Assembly (NCBI GenBank): GCA_902478425.1
Contig: CABSKV010000009.1
Span: 1-26,343 of the forward strand
Source: an uncultured Coriobacteriia bacterium
GTDB lineage: Bacteria > Actinomycetota > Coriobacteriia > Coriobacteriales > QAMH01
DNA: 26,343 nt
Direction of reading: 5' to 3'
In this document: piece after piece, positions 13,712 to 22,088 of the stretch
How the letters are laid out: each line of letters opens with the position of its first letter
Position numbering within the stretch: the first letter of the stretch is position 1
Program-made: the position numbers and the translations under genes
Notes under the pieces: generated by a model
What the model saw: the letters and a program-made list of their open reading frames with translations, nothing else
Told to the model about the DNA's origin: nothing
Databases searched by the model: none

Positions 13712-14359
13712 ATGTGCAAGAAGTTCGTGATACTGCCTCCTGACGAGATGCAGCAGGTGCTTGAGGGTCTGGAACAGGACTTGCCACTCGCGCGCGATAT
13801 CGATGCGCTCGAGCATGCGCAGATCGCCTATCCGGGATCCATCGTCCCCGTCATCGTGCCGCAGGGTGGCAGCTTGCAACTATGGGAGCTCTGCTGGGGC
13901 TTTCCCGCGGACTGGCAGAAGGGTCGCGTCTTCAACACGCGCATCGAGACGGCTCTGGGTCCCAATCCCGGCATGTGGCGTCTTCCCATCACCGAGGGGC
14001 GCTGCATCGTCGCGACCGGTGGGTTCTTCGAATCCCACCAGAGCGAGACGCGAACGAGTCCGCGCTCGGGCAAGCCAATCAAGATCCAGTACCGTTTCGA
14101 GGACCCCGAGGGCTATCCGCTGCTCCTGGCTGCCGTCGCATCCGATGATTGCTTCTCCATCGTGACCACCACGCCCAACGCATCGGTAGCTTCCGTCCAC
14201 GATCGCATGCCGCTCGTATTACGTCAGCCCGAGGTTGCCCAGTGGTTGGGGCAGGGTTATGGCATGCTTGCCGATAGGAGCGCGGTGCGGCTCGCCGCGC
14301 AGCCGGAGGAGCCAGCACAGCCTGGCAGCTGCAATCCTCTGCAGGAATCGCTGTTCTAG
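13712..14359 (+). CDS. SRAP-domain protein (HMCES/YedK family)
   Basis: SRAP proteins crosslink to abasic sites in single-stranded DNA through a thiazolidine formed by the N-terminal cysteine, shielding them during replication. Seen in this 215-residue protein are Cys2 directly after the start Met, FNTRIET (about 77-83), GGFFES (about 105-110, catalytic Glu) and VHDRMPLVL (about 167-175, catalytic His). The start at 13712 is decided by the need for Cys at position 2; an upstream in-frame ATG at 13685 would bury it. No good ribosome site is visible. The final TAG shares the tetramer CTAG with the stop of the convergent glycerol kinase gene. Confidence 0.92.
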   Translation: MCKKFVILPPDEMQQVLEGLEQDLPLARDIDALEHAQIAYPGSIVPVIVPQGGSLQLWELCWGFPADWQKGRVFNTRIETALGPNPGMWRLPITEGRCIVATGGFFESHQSETRTSPRSGKPIKIQYRFEDPEGYPLLLAAVASDDCFSIVTTTPNASVASVHDRMPLVLRQPEVAQWLGQGYGMLADRSAVRLAAQPEEPAQPGSCNPLQESLF

Positions 14360-15849
14360 CACGTCCTCCTGACGGCCTCGCGCCAGCCCGCCAGCAGCTC
14401 CTCGGCATATGCTGGCCTCATCTGCGGATCAAACACGCTGTCCGTCGTGCGCATTGCACGCAGCTCGTCGGTGCCGCTCCAAAAGCCGTTCGTGAGTCCT
14501 GCGAGGTAGGCGGCCCCCATCGCGGTCGATTCAATATTGGCCGGCCGGTGAATCTGCGTCTGCAGGATGTCGCTCTGGAACTGCATGAGGAAGTCGTTTG
14601 CCGACGCACCGCCATCGACGTTAAGCTGCCTGATCTTGAGCCCGGCGTCCGCTTGCATGGCACCGGCGAGGTCGTGCACCTGGTATGCGAGTGCCTCGAG
14701 CGCCGCGCGGGCGATATGGGCACGTCCCGTTCCGCGCGTGAGCCCGTAGATGGCGCCACGTGCCTCGGGCTTCCAATACGGAGCACCCAACCCCGTGAAG
14801 GCGGGAACGACGTAGACGCCGCCGGTGTCCGCGATGCTCTCGGCGAGCTGTTGGGTTTCGTGCGCGCCCTGGATGATGCCGAGCTCGTCGACGAGCCACT
14901 GTATGAGGGCGCCCGCCATGAAGACGCTGCCCTCGAGGGCGTACTCGGTATGCTGCGCGCCCGGGGCCGACGCCACGATGGTCGTGATGAGCCCGTTTTT
15001 GGAGGCAACGGCCTTCTCGCCCGTATGCAGCAGCAAGAAGCAGCCCGTGCCGTAGGTGTTCTTGGCCTGACCCGCCTCGAAGCAACACTGACCGAAGAGT
15101 GCGGATTGCTGGTCGCCCGCCACGCCGCAGATGGGGATGCCCGCCGGAATGTTGGGGTAGTCGGTCACGCCGAAGTGGCTCGCGCTCGGACGCACTTCGG
15201 GCATCATCTGCGCGGGAATGTCGAAGAGCTCGAGCAGCTCGGCATCCCAGGAGCCCTCGTGAATGTTGTAGAGCATCGTGCGGCTCGCGTTGGTAACGTC
15301 GGTCGCATGCACCTTGCGGCCCGTGAGGTTCCAGATGAGCCAGCTGTCGATGGTGCCGAAGAGCAGGCGGCCCTCATCGGCAAGCTCGCGTGCGCCAGCC
15401 ACGTTGTCGAGCAGCCACTTGATCTTGCTCGCTGAGAAGTACGCGTCCGGATGCAGGCCCGTGGTGCGCTCGATGTGCTCGCAGGTGCCCGACTCGGAGC
15501 AAAGCTCCTCGATGATCGGCGCCGTGCGACGGCATTGCCACACGATCGCGTTGGCGATGGGACGGCCGGTCTCGCGGTCCCAGATGATGGTCGTCTCGCG
15601 CTGGTTGGTGATGCCGATGCTGTCGATGTGCTTGGCATCGAGTGCATGCGAGGTGAGCAGATCGGTGAGCGAGCCGAGCTGCGAGAAGATGATTTCCTGC
15701 GGGTTGTGCTCGACCCATCCGGGTTGCGGATAGAGCTGCCCGAACTTGCGCTGCACGGCATCGACGAAACGCCCTTCGCGGTCGATGAGAACGGAGCGTG
15801 ACGAGGTCGTGCCCTGGTCAAGGGCAATCACATACGAATCGCCCATCAT
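14356..15849 (-). CDS. glpK: glycerol kinase
   Basis: GlpK phosphorylates glycerol to sn-glycerol-3-phosphate with ATP in the cytoplasm. The 497-residue protein has the FGGY-kinase pattern: ALDQGTTSSRSV at the N-terminus, GITNQRETTIIWDRETG (about 79-95), IVWQCRR, the second-domain signature YVVPAFTGLGAPYWKP and the ATP-site GGASANDFLMQFQSDIL. Length is normal. The start overlaps the stop of the upstream hydrolase gene by 4 bases (ATGA); a second ATG follows immediately. The two genes form an operon. No glycerol facilitator gene is seen nearby. The stop overlaps the convergent SRAP gene at CTAG. Confidence 0.97.
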   Translation of the reverse strand: MMGDSYVIALDQGTTSSRSVLIDREGRFVDAVQRKFGQLYPQPGWVEHNPQEIIFSQLGSLTDLLTSHALDAKHIDSIGITNQRETTIIWDRETGRPIANAIVWQCRRTAPIIEELCSESGTCEHIERTTGLHPDAYFSASKIKWLLDNVAGARELADEGRLLFGTIDSWLIWNLTGRKVHATDVTNASRTMLYNIHEGSWDAELLELFDIPAQMMPEVRPSASHFGVTDYPNIPAGIPICGVAGDQQSALFGQCCFEAGQAKNTYGTGCFLLLHTGEKAVASKNGLITTIVASAPGAQHTEYALEGSVFMAGALIQWLVDELGIIQGAHETQQLAESIADTGGVYVVPAFTGLGAPYWKPEARGAIYGLTRGTGRAHIARAALEALAYQVHDLAGAMQADAGLKIRQLNVDGGASANDFLMQFQSDILQTQIHRPANIESTAMGAAYLAGLTNGFWSGTDELRAMRTTDSVFDPQMRPAYAEELLAGWREAVRRTC

Positions 15850-16805
15850 GCATCCTTCCCAACATGCTCGTCGAGCCAGGCGGCAACATCGTCGTAGACC
15901 TGCATGCGGTCGACCTCGTTGAGGATCTCGTGGCGCATGCCCTCGTAGATGTTGACGGTGACATCCCGCACGCCAGCCTCGCGGGCCATCTTGGCGACTT
16001 TGCGCACGCCTTCGCCCATGGAGCCCACCGGGTCGCCGGCTCCGGCGATGAAGAGGAGGGGCAGCTCATGGGGGATGGCGCGGAAGGTGGCGGGAGAGCA
16101 GGCCTCCTTGGCAAGCGCCGTGAGCGACGCGTAGCCGCCGGCGCCGAACGAGAAACCGGATTTCTCGTCAGCAAGATAGGCGGCGACGTTGTCCTTGTTT
16201 GCGGAAATCCAGTCCGCCTTCGTCTCGGCTCCTTCGATGGCCTTGTTGAAGCTATCCACGACCAGGTAATCCAAGAGCTTGCTCTTGTAATCCTTGCCGC
16301 GAAGTGCCGAGATGGCGCGGGCAAGGGCGTTGCCTGCCGTCGAGACGACGGGCGCGATATAGCCCGTTCCGCAGAGAATGGCACCCGCGAGGCCTTCGCC
16401 ATGGCGTGCGATGTAGTCGCGCATGATATAGCTGCCCATCGAATGCCCGAAGACGAAGTAGGGAAGGCCAGTCGGCGTGCGCGCAAGCATGAGCGAGCGC
16501 ATGTGATGCACGTCCTCGATGAGATGGTTTGCGCCCTCGCGCGGATCGAGGCCACCCCAGGAAACGGCATCCGAAATGCTATCGCCATGGGCAAGGTGAT
16601 CGTAGCCGCCGACGATGAAGCCCTTGCCGGCCAAGAAGCGCGCGAAGTCGTCGTAGCGCATGATGTGCTCTGCCATGCCGTGCGCGACCTGAATGACGCC
16701 GCGCGGCTCGGCATAGCTCTCGTCGCGCCAGATGTAGCCGCGTATGGTCGTCGCGGCGTCGGTACTTGCAAACGAGATGGGCTCTCGCGTGATGGTATCG
16801 GCCAT
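15846..16805 (-). CDS. alpha/beta hydrolase, monoacylglycerol-lipase-like
   Basis: This 319-residue serine hydrolase of the Hydrolase_4 (monoacylglycerol lipase/lysophospholipase) type has HGMAEH (42-47, oxyanion region), YDHLAHGDS (68-76), the nucleophile elbow GHSMGS with Ser122, the acid in GAGDPVG and the catalytic His in EGMRHEIL. It has no signal peptide, so it is predicted cytoplasmic. GGGAGG precedes the ATG at 16805. It is first in an operon with glpK, whose start it overlaps; this supports release of glycerol from monoglycerides for phosphorylation by GlpK. The substrate is inferred from family and context only. Confidence 0.88.
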   Translation of the reverse strand: MADTITREPISFASTDAATTIRGYIWRDESYAEPRGVIQVAHGMAEHIMRYDDFARFLAGKGFIVGGYDHLAHGDSISDAVSWGGLDPREGANHLIEDVHHMRSLMLARTPTGLPYFVFGHSMGSYIMRDYIARHGEGLAGAILCGTGYIAPVVSTAGNALARAISALRGKDYKSKLLDYLVVDSFNKAIEGAETKADWISANKDNVAAYLADEKSGFSFGAGGYASLTALAKEACSPATFRAIPHELPLLFIAGAGDPVGSMGEGVRKVAKMAREAGVRDVTVNIYEGMRHEILNEVDRMQVYDDVAAWLDEHVGKDA

Positions 16806-16840
16806 GATGCCTCCCGGGTGACGTTCGTTGTGGGCAATAT

Positions 16841-16846
16841 TATAAT
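16841..16846 (+). promoter_or_regulatory. -10 TATAAT immediately before the flippase start (leaderless)
   Basis: A perfect TATAAT ends 6 bases before ATG 16853, so transcription would start at or next to the ATG. No ribosome site lies between. No good -35 is seen at the correct distance. Confidence 0.55.
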
Positions 16847-16852
16847 CGCGGT

Positions 16853-18241
16853 ATGAACCGAAGGCCCAACAAAGCACGCAAGCAAGGCGCAATCTCACGA
16901 CTGGTGAATCATTGGATCGACCGTCTCATCGGTGCCGTGTCGCGACGATCCCTCACCGACCAGGAGGAGCAATACTCCTCCCATCAGACCACACGCGACT
17001 TCATCTTCAATAGCGTTGGCATCGGCGTGTGGGGTGTCGTGTTCCCGTTGCTCACCATCGTCGTCACGCAATGCGTCGGCGTCGACCAGGCGGGCATCTT
17101 CTCGCTTGCCTTCGTGACGGGCACCTTGCTCATGATCATCGGCAATTACGGCGTGCGCACCTACCAGGTCTCCGATATCGACGAGGACCACTCGTTTGCC
17201 GATTACCAGATCAACCGCATCCTCACCTGCATCCTCATGGTGGTGGCGGGCTATGTCTACTGCTGCATCCGCGGCTACGAGTCCGACATGTTCGTCATCA
17301 GCATGGGCGTGTACCTATACCGCATGGTCGATGCACTCGCTGACGTGTACGAAGGCCGCTTGCAGCAGGTCGACAAGATGTACCTCGCGGGCATTTCGCA
17401 GGCATTCAGGAGCGCGGTCGTGCTCATCGTGTTCAGCGTCGTGCTCTTCATCACGCGCAATTTGGGCTTCTCGTGCATCATCATGGCCATCGTCGCGGCC
17501 GCGAGCCTCATCGTCCTCACGATTCCGCTTGCCTACATGGAGACGCCCAAGTCGCGCCAGTGGACCACGAAGAGCATCGCCAACCTCTTCAAGCGCTGCT
17601 TCCCGGTCTTCGTGGCGCTCTTCCTCTATTGCCTCATCGACAACATGCCCAAGTTCATGATGGAGGGCCCGCTGTCCTACGACAACCAGCTCTACTTCAA
17701 CGTGCTGTACTTCCCCGCGCAGGGCATCCTGCTCACGGCGAGTCTGCTCTACAAGCCACTGCTGCTGCGCCTTGCCGCAGCCTGGGACAATCCCGATAGC
17801 CACCGCACCTTCAACATCATCATGGCGGCCGTGTTCGGCGCCATCGTGGTGATTACCATCGCCAACCTCATCATCATGGGCTGGATCGGCATTCCCATCA
17901 TGAGCTGGCTGTACAGCACTGATTTCGAGCAGTTTCGCGTGCTCATGTACCTCATGATCATCGCCGGTGGCGTCACGGCCGCCATCGATTTCATCTACCA
18001 GCTCATCACCGTGCAGCGTCGCCAGAACAGCGTCGTGAAGCTCTACCTCATCACCTTCGCGTTCTCGCTCATCGCATCGTTTGCCCTCATCAACTCCATC
18101 GGCCTCATGGGGGCGGTCATCACCTACCTTGCCGAGATGTGCCTGCTGCTCGTCCTGATCGTGCTGCAGTTCGCGAACATCAGCGTGAGCACGCGCAGGC
18201 GCTCGACGAAGGTCGAGAGCTCGAGCCGTTTCTGGGGGTAG
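16853..18241 (+). CDS. polysaccharide flippase-like integral membrane protein (Wzx/MOP superfamily)
   Basis: This 462-residue polytopic membrane protein has about 12 hydrophobic spans after a basic cytoplasmic N-terminus (RRPNKARKQG). The spacing, the opening span (FIFNSVGIGVWGVVFPLLTIVVTQ, about 50-73) with the GIFSLAFVTGTLL region, and the C-terminal YQLITVQRRQNSVVKLYLI loop match O-antigen/teichoic acid flippase-like proteins of the MOP exporter superfamily. Such proteins move lipid-linked oligosaccharides across the membrane. It could serve the polysaccharide genes at the window start, though these are 15 kb away. ATG 16853 appears leaderless. The next gene, tilS, begins 2 bases after its stop, so the two are co-transcribed. 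Confidence 0.82.
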   Translation: MNRRPNKARKQGAISRLVNHWIDRLIGAVSRRSLTDQEEQYSSHQTTRDFIFNSVGIGVWGVVFPLLTIVVTQCVGVDQAGIFSLAFVTGTLLMIIGNYGVRTYQVSDIDEDHSFADYQINRILTCILMVVAGYVYCCIRGYESDMFVISMGVYLYRMVDALADVYEGRLQQVDKMYLAGISQAFRSAVVLIVFSVVLFITRNLGFSCIIMAIVAAASLIVLTIPLAYMETPKSRQWTTKSIANLFKRCFPVFVALFLYCLIDNMPKFMMEGPLSYDNQLYFNVLYFPAQGILLTASLLYKPLLLRLAAAWDNPDSHRTFNIIMAAVFGAIVVITIANLIIMGWIGIPIMSWLYSTDFEQFRVLMYLMIIAGGVTAAIDFIYQLITVQRRQNSVVKLYLITFAFSLIASFALINSIGLMGAVITYLAEMCLLLVLIVLQFANISVSTRRRSTKVESSSRFWG

Positions 18242-18243
18242 GT

Positions 18244-19263
18244 ATGACGAGTGTGCAGGCGAAGACTCCCGTCTTGCTCATGGTTTCGGGAGGGTCGGAT
18301 TCCACGGCCCTGCTCGAGCTTGCCTGTGCCTATGTTGCAGGGGAGGATGACGAGCTCATCGCCCAGCTCTCCAAGCAGCTCCCGTCGCCTGAATGCGCCG
18401 AGCTTTTCGTGCTGCACGTCAATCATTTGCTGCGCGGCGAGGCTTCTGACGGTGACGAGCGCTTCGTGCGCGAGCTCTGCGATGCCCATGGCGTGCCGTG
18501 CGAGGTGGTGCGCGTGGACATCGATGCGCTCGCACGCACGCGCAAAGGCGGCATGGAAGCCATCGCGCGCGAGGAGCGCTACTGTCTGGCACACGTGGCA
18601 CTGGAGCGTGCATGCGCGCAGACGGGCGCCAAGAGCGGGCTCGTCTGCACGGCGCATACGCTTGATGATCGCGTCGAGACCTTCTTCATGCGCACGCTCG
18701 TGGGAACGGGCCCCGGTGGCCTGGCGTCCATTCCGCGCGAGCGGGGCAACCTGCGCCGTCCGCTACTCGATGCGACGCGCGAGCAATTGCGCGACTGGCT
18801 GAGGGCGCGACATCCGGGCATCCCCGATGAACAGTTATGGCGCGAGGACGAGACCAACATCACGGGTGACAGCTTTCGCAGCCAGGTGCGCCGCGAGCTC
18901 ATGCCGGTTGCCCGTCACCTACGCCCGGGTTTCGAGCATGTGCTCGCGCAGACCATGGACCTCATCGCCGATGAGGAAGAGGAGCGCTGCCAGCAGGTCG
19001 AATCAATCGTGTATCGCACGCTCGCTTGGGATGGGGACGAGGCCCACATCCCTTGCGGTGCCTTCGAGGGCACGGGTCGCCCGTTGGCGCGGCGCATCCT
19101 GCGTAGCTGCCTGCTCGTGGTCAATCCCGACGCACGCCTCGAGGCAACTCAGATCGATCGTGTGCTCGATGGGCTAGCCAGCGAGGGATTCACGACCGAG
19201 ACCTCAGGTGGCTTGCGTACGAGCGTGCACGACGGCACGCTCGTCATCCGCAAGGCTCAGTAA
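18244..19263 (+). CDS. tilS: tRNA(Ile)-lysidine synthase TilS
   Basis: TilS attaches lysine to cytidine 34 of tRNA-Ile(CAU) using ATP, so that it reads AUA. The 339-residue protein has the N-type PP-loop VSGGSDSTALLEL (about 14-26), LHVNHLLRGEASDGDERFV, the CTAHTLDDRVETFFMRTLVGTG signature region (about 139-160) and RPLLDATREQLRDWL. It is shorter than E. coli TilS, as in many Gram-positive relatives. ATG 18244 follows a purine-rich GGGGGTAGG and lies 2 bases after the flippase stop. In many bacteria hpt and ftsH follow directly; here they resume at 24777. Confidence 0.94.
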   Translation: MTSVQAKTPVLLMVSGGSDSTALLELACAYVAGEDDELIAQLSKQLPSPECAELFVLHVNHLLRGEASDGDERFVRELCDAHGVPCEVVRVDIDALARTRKGGMEAIAREERYCLAHVALERACAQTGAKSGLVCTAHTLDDRVETFFMRTLVGTGPGGLASIPRERGNLRRPLLDATREQLRDWLRARHPGIPDEQLWREDETNITGDSFRSQVRRELMPVARHLRPGFEHVLAQTMDLIADEEEERCQQVESIVYRTLAWDGDEAHIPCGAFEGTGRPLARRILRSCLLVVNPDARLEATQIDRVLDGLASEGFTTETSGGLRTSVHDGTLVIRKAQ

Positions 19264-19267
19264 ACCA

Positions 19268-19306
19268 GGCAAGACAAATTCCGCCCCGGCGGCTTCTGTC
19301 TTACCC
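19268..19306. repeat. palindromic repeat, copy A (also likely bidirectional terminator)
   Basis: AGGCAAGACAA at the left and TGTCTTACCC at the right enclose an inner CCGCC/GGCGG stem, giving a hairpin between the convergent tilS and lipoprotein genes. Nearly the same sequence recurs in inverse orientation at 22897-22951 (about 34 of 39 positions by eye, including the 13-base core GCCCCGGCGGCTT). Confidence 0.8.
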
Positions 19307-20743
19307 TCATCGCACGCTGACGCTCGCTATTCCCGGAGCGGAGGCGGTCACCGCCTGGAACGCCTTGGGCGTGACGTAGGAGACGAGCACGTTTCCGTTT
19401 GCGTCCAGAGCCTCGATCGTGCTGCCGGCGTTGCCGCTCAGACGCTCCATGAGATGCGCCTGCGTTCCATCGGTGAAGTCCTCTGCCATGCCCGCGGCTC
19501 CGACGAGGATGACATCACCTCCGTTGACCGTGGCGCCGTATTCGTAATCCAGGCCGCTGTCATCGGCATCCGATGCGCCGCTTACGAGCACGGTTCCCCC
19601 GTTGATGACGATGTAGCCGTTCGAGTCGAGTCCATCGCCACCGGCGTCCACGGTAAGGGTGCCTCCGTCAATTTGGATGAGGTAGGCATCGTCGATGTCG
19701 GGGACGTTGCTTTGCTTGCCGTCTGCCTTGCCGGGAGTCGGTGCACCCTGCTCACCTGCGGGCGGTGCGCCCCTATCGCCCTCGGGTCTCGCGGGTGGCT
19801 CACCCCCGTCGCTTTCGGGCCCCGCAGGCGGCTCGCCCCTATCACCCTCGGGCCCTGCCGCTGCCTCGCTCGCCTCGCTTGCCTCCTTCTCGGCTTCGGA
19901 TTGCGATGCGTTCACGCCATCATCGCTTGCGACGATGGAGCTGTTGCCACCACGCACGTAGATCCTCTCCGCCTCGAAGCCCTCCGTGCTACTCTCGACG
20001 TCTACGGTGCCATCGGCAATGTAGAGCAAGTATTCCGAATGGAATCCGTCATCGCCGGCATTGACGGTGATGTCGCCGCCGCCGATCTTGATGGCTCCGC
20101 TTGCGAATGCGCCGTCTTCGGCAGAGGCGATGTCAACCGTGCCCCCGGTGACGACGAAGTCACCCTGCGAGCTAATCGCGTGGTAATGGGCGCCGTTCAC
20201 GCTGAGTGAGCCCGATCCATTGACGGCCAGGTCGGATGCCGTGTAAATCGCTGCCTGCACCTCGTCTTCGCCCGCGGCAAGCGCATAGCCCGTGCCGTCG
20301 CTCAGCATGTTCGTCGAGCCGTCGGCAAGCGTGAGGTAGACCGCGTCTGCCTTGCTCACCTGGAGAGCCGGGCCGGCGTCGTTGTGGATGCTCGCACCAT
20401 CCAGCACGAGCTGCGCCGTATCGTCGTTGCTCGGCAAGCTCACGTCGATGGTGCCATTGTCGAGCGATCCGCGTACGATATAGCTACCACCGGCGTCGAT
20501 GGTGACTTTCGCGCCATCGACCTGCGCGCCTTGCCCTTGCACGCTCGCCGTATCGCCCTGGAGTTCTATGACCGTCGCCGTCGCCTCGTCATAGCTCGAA
20601 TCCATGTCACGTTCCGTAAAGCCCAACTCGGACTCTATGCCCGCGTATTTCGTGTCCTTCTGCTGTTCTCCCTGTGCGGAGCAACCTGCCACGCTGGCGA
20701 TGAGTGCGGCTCCGAGCAGGGTACCGACAAGAATCTTCTTCAT
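19307..20743 (-). CDS. carbohydrate-binding-domain (Cthe_2159-type) lipoprotein
   Basis: This 478-residue secreted lipoprotein has a signal peptide MKKILVGTLLGAALIASVAGC with lipobox V-A-G-Cys21. The body is built of repeated short beta strands (ITVNAGDDGFHSEYLL, IQIDGGTLTVDAGGDGLDSNG), the parallel beta-helix pattern of Cthe_2159-type carbohydrate-binding proteins, with many Asp residues that in that family bind calcium. A Glu/Ala then Pro/Gly-rich linker (about 280-350) divides it and contains three 11-residue repeats. AAGG precedes the ATG at 20743. It lies 79 bases downstream of the histidine kinase on the same strand, behind an OmpR-type site, so it is probably the output of that system. 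Ligand unknown. Confidence 0.85.
   Translation of the reverse strand: MKKILVGTLLGAALIASVAGCSAQGEQQKDTKYAGIESELGFTERDMDSSYDEATATVIELQGDTASVQGQGAQVDGAKVTIDAGGSYIVRGSLDNGTIDVSLPSNDDTAQLVLDGASIHNDAGPALQVSKADAVYLTLADGSTNMLSDGTGYALAAGEDEVQAAIYTASDLAVNGSGSLSVNGAHYHAISSQGDFVVTGGTVDIASAEDGAFASGAIKIGGGDITVNAGDDGFHSEYLLYIADGTVDVESSTEGFEAERIYVRGGNSSIVASDDGVNASQSEAEKEASEASEAAAGPEGDRGEPPAGPESDGGEPPARPEGDRGAPPAGEQGAPTPGKADGKQSNVPDIDDAYLIQIDGGTLTVDAGGDGLDSNGYIVINGGTVLVSGASDADDSGLDYEYGATVNGGDVILVGAAGMAEDFTDGTQAHLMERLSGNAGSTIEALDANGNVLVSYVTPKAFQAVTASAPGIASVSVR
19757..19855 (-). repeat. three 33-base tandem repeats in the lipoprotein linker
   Basis: On the minus strand three in-frame units encode GPEGDRGEPPA, GPESDGGEPPA and RPEGDRGAPPA, at 19855-19823, 19822-19790 and 19789-19757. 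They form a flexible Pro/Gly spacer between two beta-helical parts and may vary in number between strains. Confidence 0.85.
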
Positions 20744-20778
20744 GATGCCTTCACGCTCCTTTCGTGCGCCTTGCGGGC

Positions 20779-20812
20779 ATGATAGGAGGCAGAGATTGAA
20801 CAAAGATTGAAC
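20779..20812 (-). promoter_or_regulatory. OmpR/PhoB-type direct repeat and promoter before the lipoprotein gene
   Basis: On the plus strand AGATTGAAC stands at 20793-20801 and again at 20804-20812, an exact 9-base repeat with an 11-base period (GTTCAATCT read in the gene's direction). A -10 TATCAT (20784-20779) follows, and the repeat covers the -35 position. This is the usual arrangement for activation by an OmpR-family regulator such as the one encoded just upstream. Confidence 0.6.
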
Positions 20813-20822
20813 GTGGCGCTTG

Positions 20823-22088
20823 CTAGTGCCTGATCGGGAGCTCGACCGTAAACGTGATGCGGGCATTGCCCCTGTCGACAGAACTGCTGATGTTGCCGTC
20901 GTGGGCATCCACGATGGCGCGTGCGATGGCAAGGCCGAGGCCGTAATGCGCCGTGCTTGTCTCATCGTCGGTATTCGCGCGTGATTCGTCGGCTCGGGCG
21001 AACCGGTCAAAGAGCGCGGTCGTCTCGAGGCGCTCGATGTCATCGGGGCTTACGGCGTTGGAGACCTGCAGATGCGCCACATGCCCCGCGCGGGCGAGGG
21101 TGACTTGCACTTCCGTCTTCGCAACGCCATAGCTCAACGCGTTATCAAATAGGATGGCGACGAGCTGGGAGAGCTCGCCTTCGCTTCCCTCGACCGTGAT
21201 GTCCTTGCCGATGTCGCAGGACAAGCTCATGCCTCGCTCGAACGAGACGGGTTCGTTGGAGAGCACCTCGGCTTCGACGATGCGGCTCAGGTTCACCTCG
21301 TCGTGCGAAGCAGTTTGCTCCTCCGTGCGTGCGAGTTCGAGGAGCTGGTTCACGAGGTGTCCCAGGCGCTTGTTCTCGTAGCGCACGTTTTGCAGCCACT
21401 TGTTTTCGCCGATTTCGCGCTCGAGCATCTCGGCGTTGGTCTCCATGACGGCGACGGGCGTCTTGAGCTCGTGTCCGGCATCGGAGATGAAGCGACGTTG
21501 CGCTTCGTAGGCTTGCCGCATGGGACGCACGATGCGCCCGGCGAGCCAGCGCGCGACGAAGAACAATGCCACGAGGGCGATGAGGCCCACGGCAAGCGTA
21601 TAGCGAAAGAGCGTCCCCATGCTCTCGGTGACGAGCGTGTTGTCCATGAAGGCGACGAGCGTATATCCCGCCGTGCGCTCGACGGCGAACATGAGGGAGC
21701 CCTCGAGTCCGCTGCGCTCGCCCTTCATGGTGGCATCGCGCGCAAGGTTGACGAGCTCGCCGCTGGTATAGCCGCTCGATGTCGTGTTCTCGACGGCGAC
21801 GACGTTGCCCAGGGCGTCGAAGAGCACGGCATAGTATGGTGCGGATTGCGGGCGCCCGTCCTCGAAACGCTGCGACATGCCGTCTGGTCGCACGAATCCC
21901 AGCGGCAGGCGATTCGTCTGATAGCCCGCGGCGTAATCCTCGAGCATGCGGGAGTTGCGATCATAGACCTCGGCATAGCTAAAGGCGTAGATGGCGATGA
22001 GCGTGGCGATGAAGAGCAGCGCGAGAACGGCCATGATCGCCGCGATGATGCGCCTGCGCGAGCGTTCGAAGAGCGTCGAGCTTTTCAT
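20823..22088 (-). CDS. sensor histidine kinase
   Basis: This 421-residue membrane sensor has a first span at about 13-37, an extracytoplasmic domain of about 120 residues, a second span at about 163-179 and a short linker. The HisKA domain follows with phospho-acceptor His206 (SDAGHELKTPVAVM). A HATPase domain carries the N box (LFDNALSYG), F box (LFDRFARADESR) and G2 box (YGLGLAIARAIV); the G1 box is in the divergent VSNAVSPDDI form common in one kinase subgroup. The start overlaps the response regulator stop by 4 bases. The signal is unknown; control of the downstream surface lipoprotein suggests envelope or carbohydrate sensing. Confidence 0.93.
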   Translation of the reverse strand: MKSSTLFERSRRRIIAAIMAVLALLFIATLIAIYAFSYAEVYDRNSRMLEDYAAGYQTNRLPLGFVRPDGMSQRFEDGRPQSAPYYAVLFDALGNVVAVENTTSSGYTSGELVNLARDATMKGERSGLEGSLMFAVERTAGYTLVAFMDNTLVTESMGTLFRYTLAVGLIALVALFFVARWLAGRIVRPMRQAYEAQRRFISDAGHELKTPVAVMETNAEMLEREIGENKWLQNVRYENKRLGHLVNQLLELARTEEQTASHDEVNLSRIVEAEVLSNEPVSFERGMSLSCDIGKDITVEGSEGELSQLVAILFDNALSYGVAKTEVQVTLARAGHVAHLQVSNAVSPDDIERLETTALFDRFARADESRANTDDETSTAHYGLGLAIARAIVDAHDGNISSSVDRGNARITFTVELPIRH

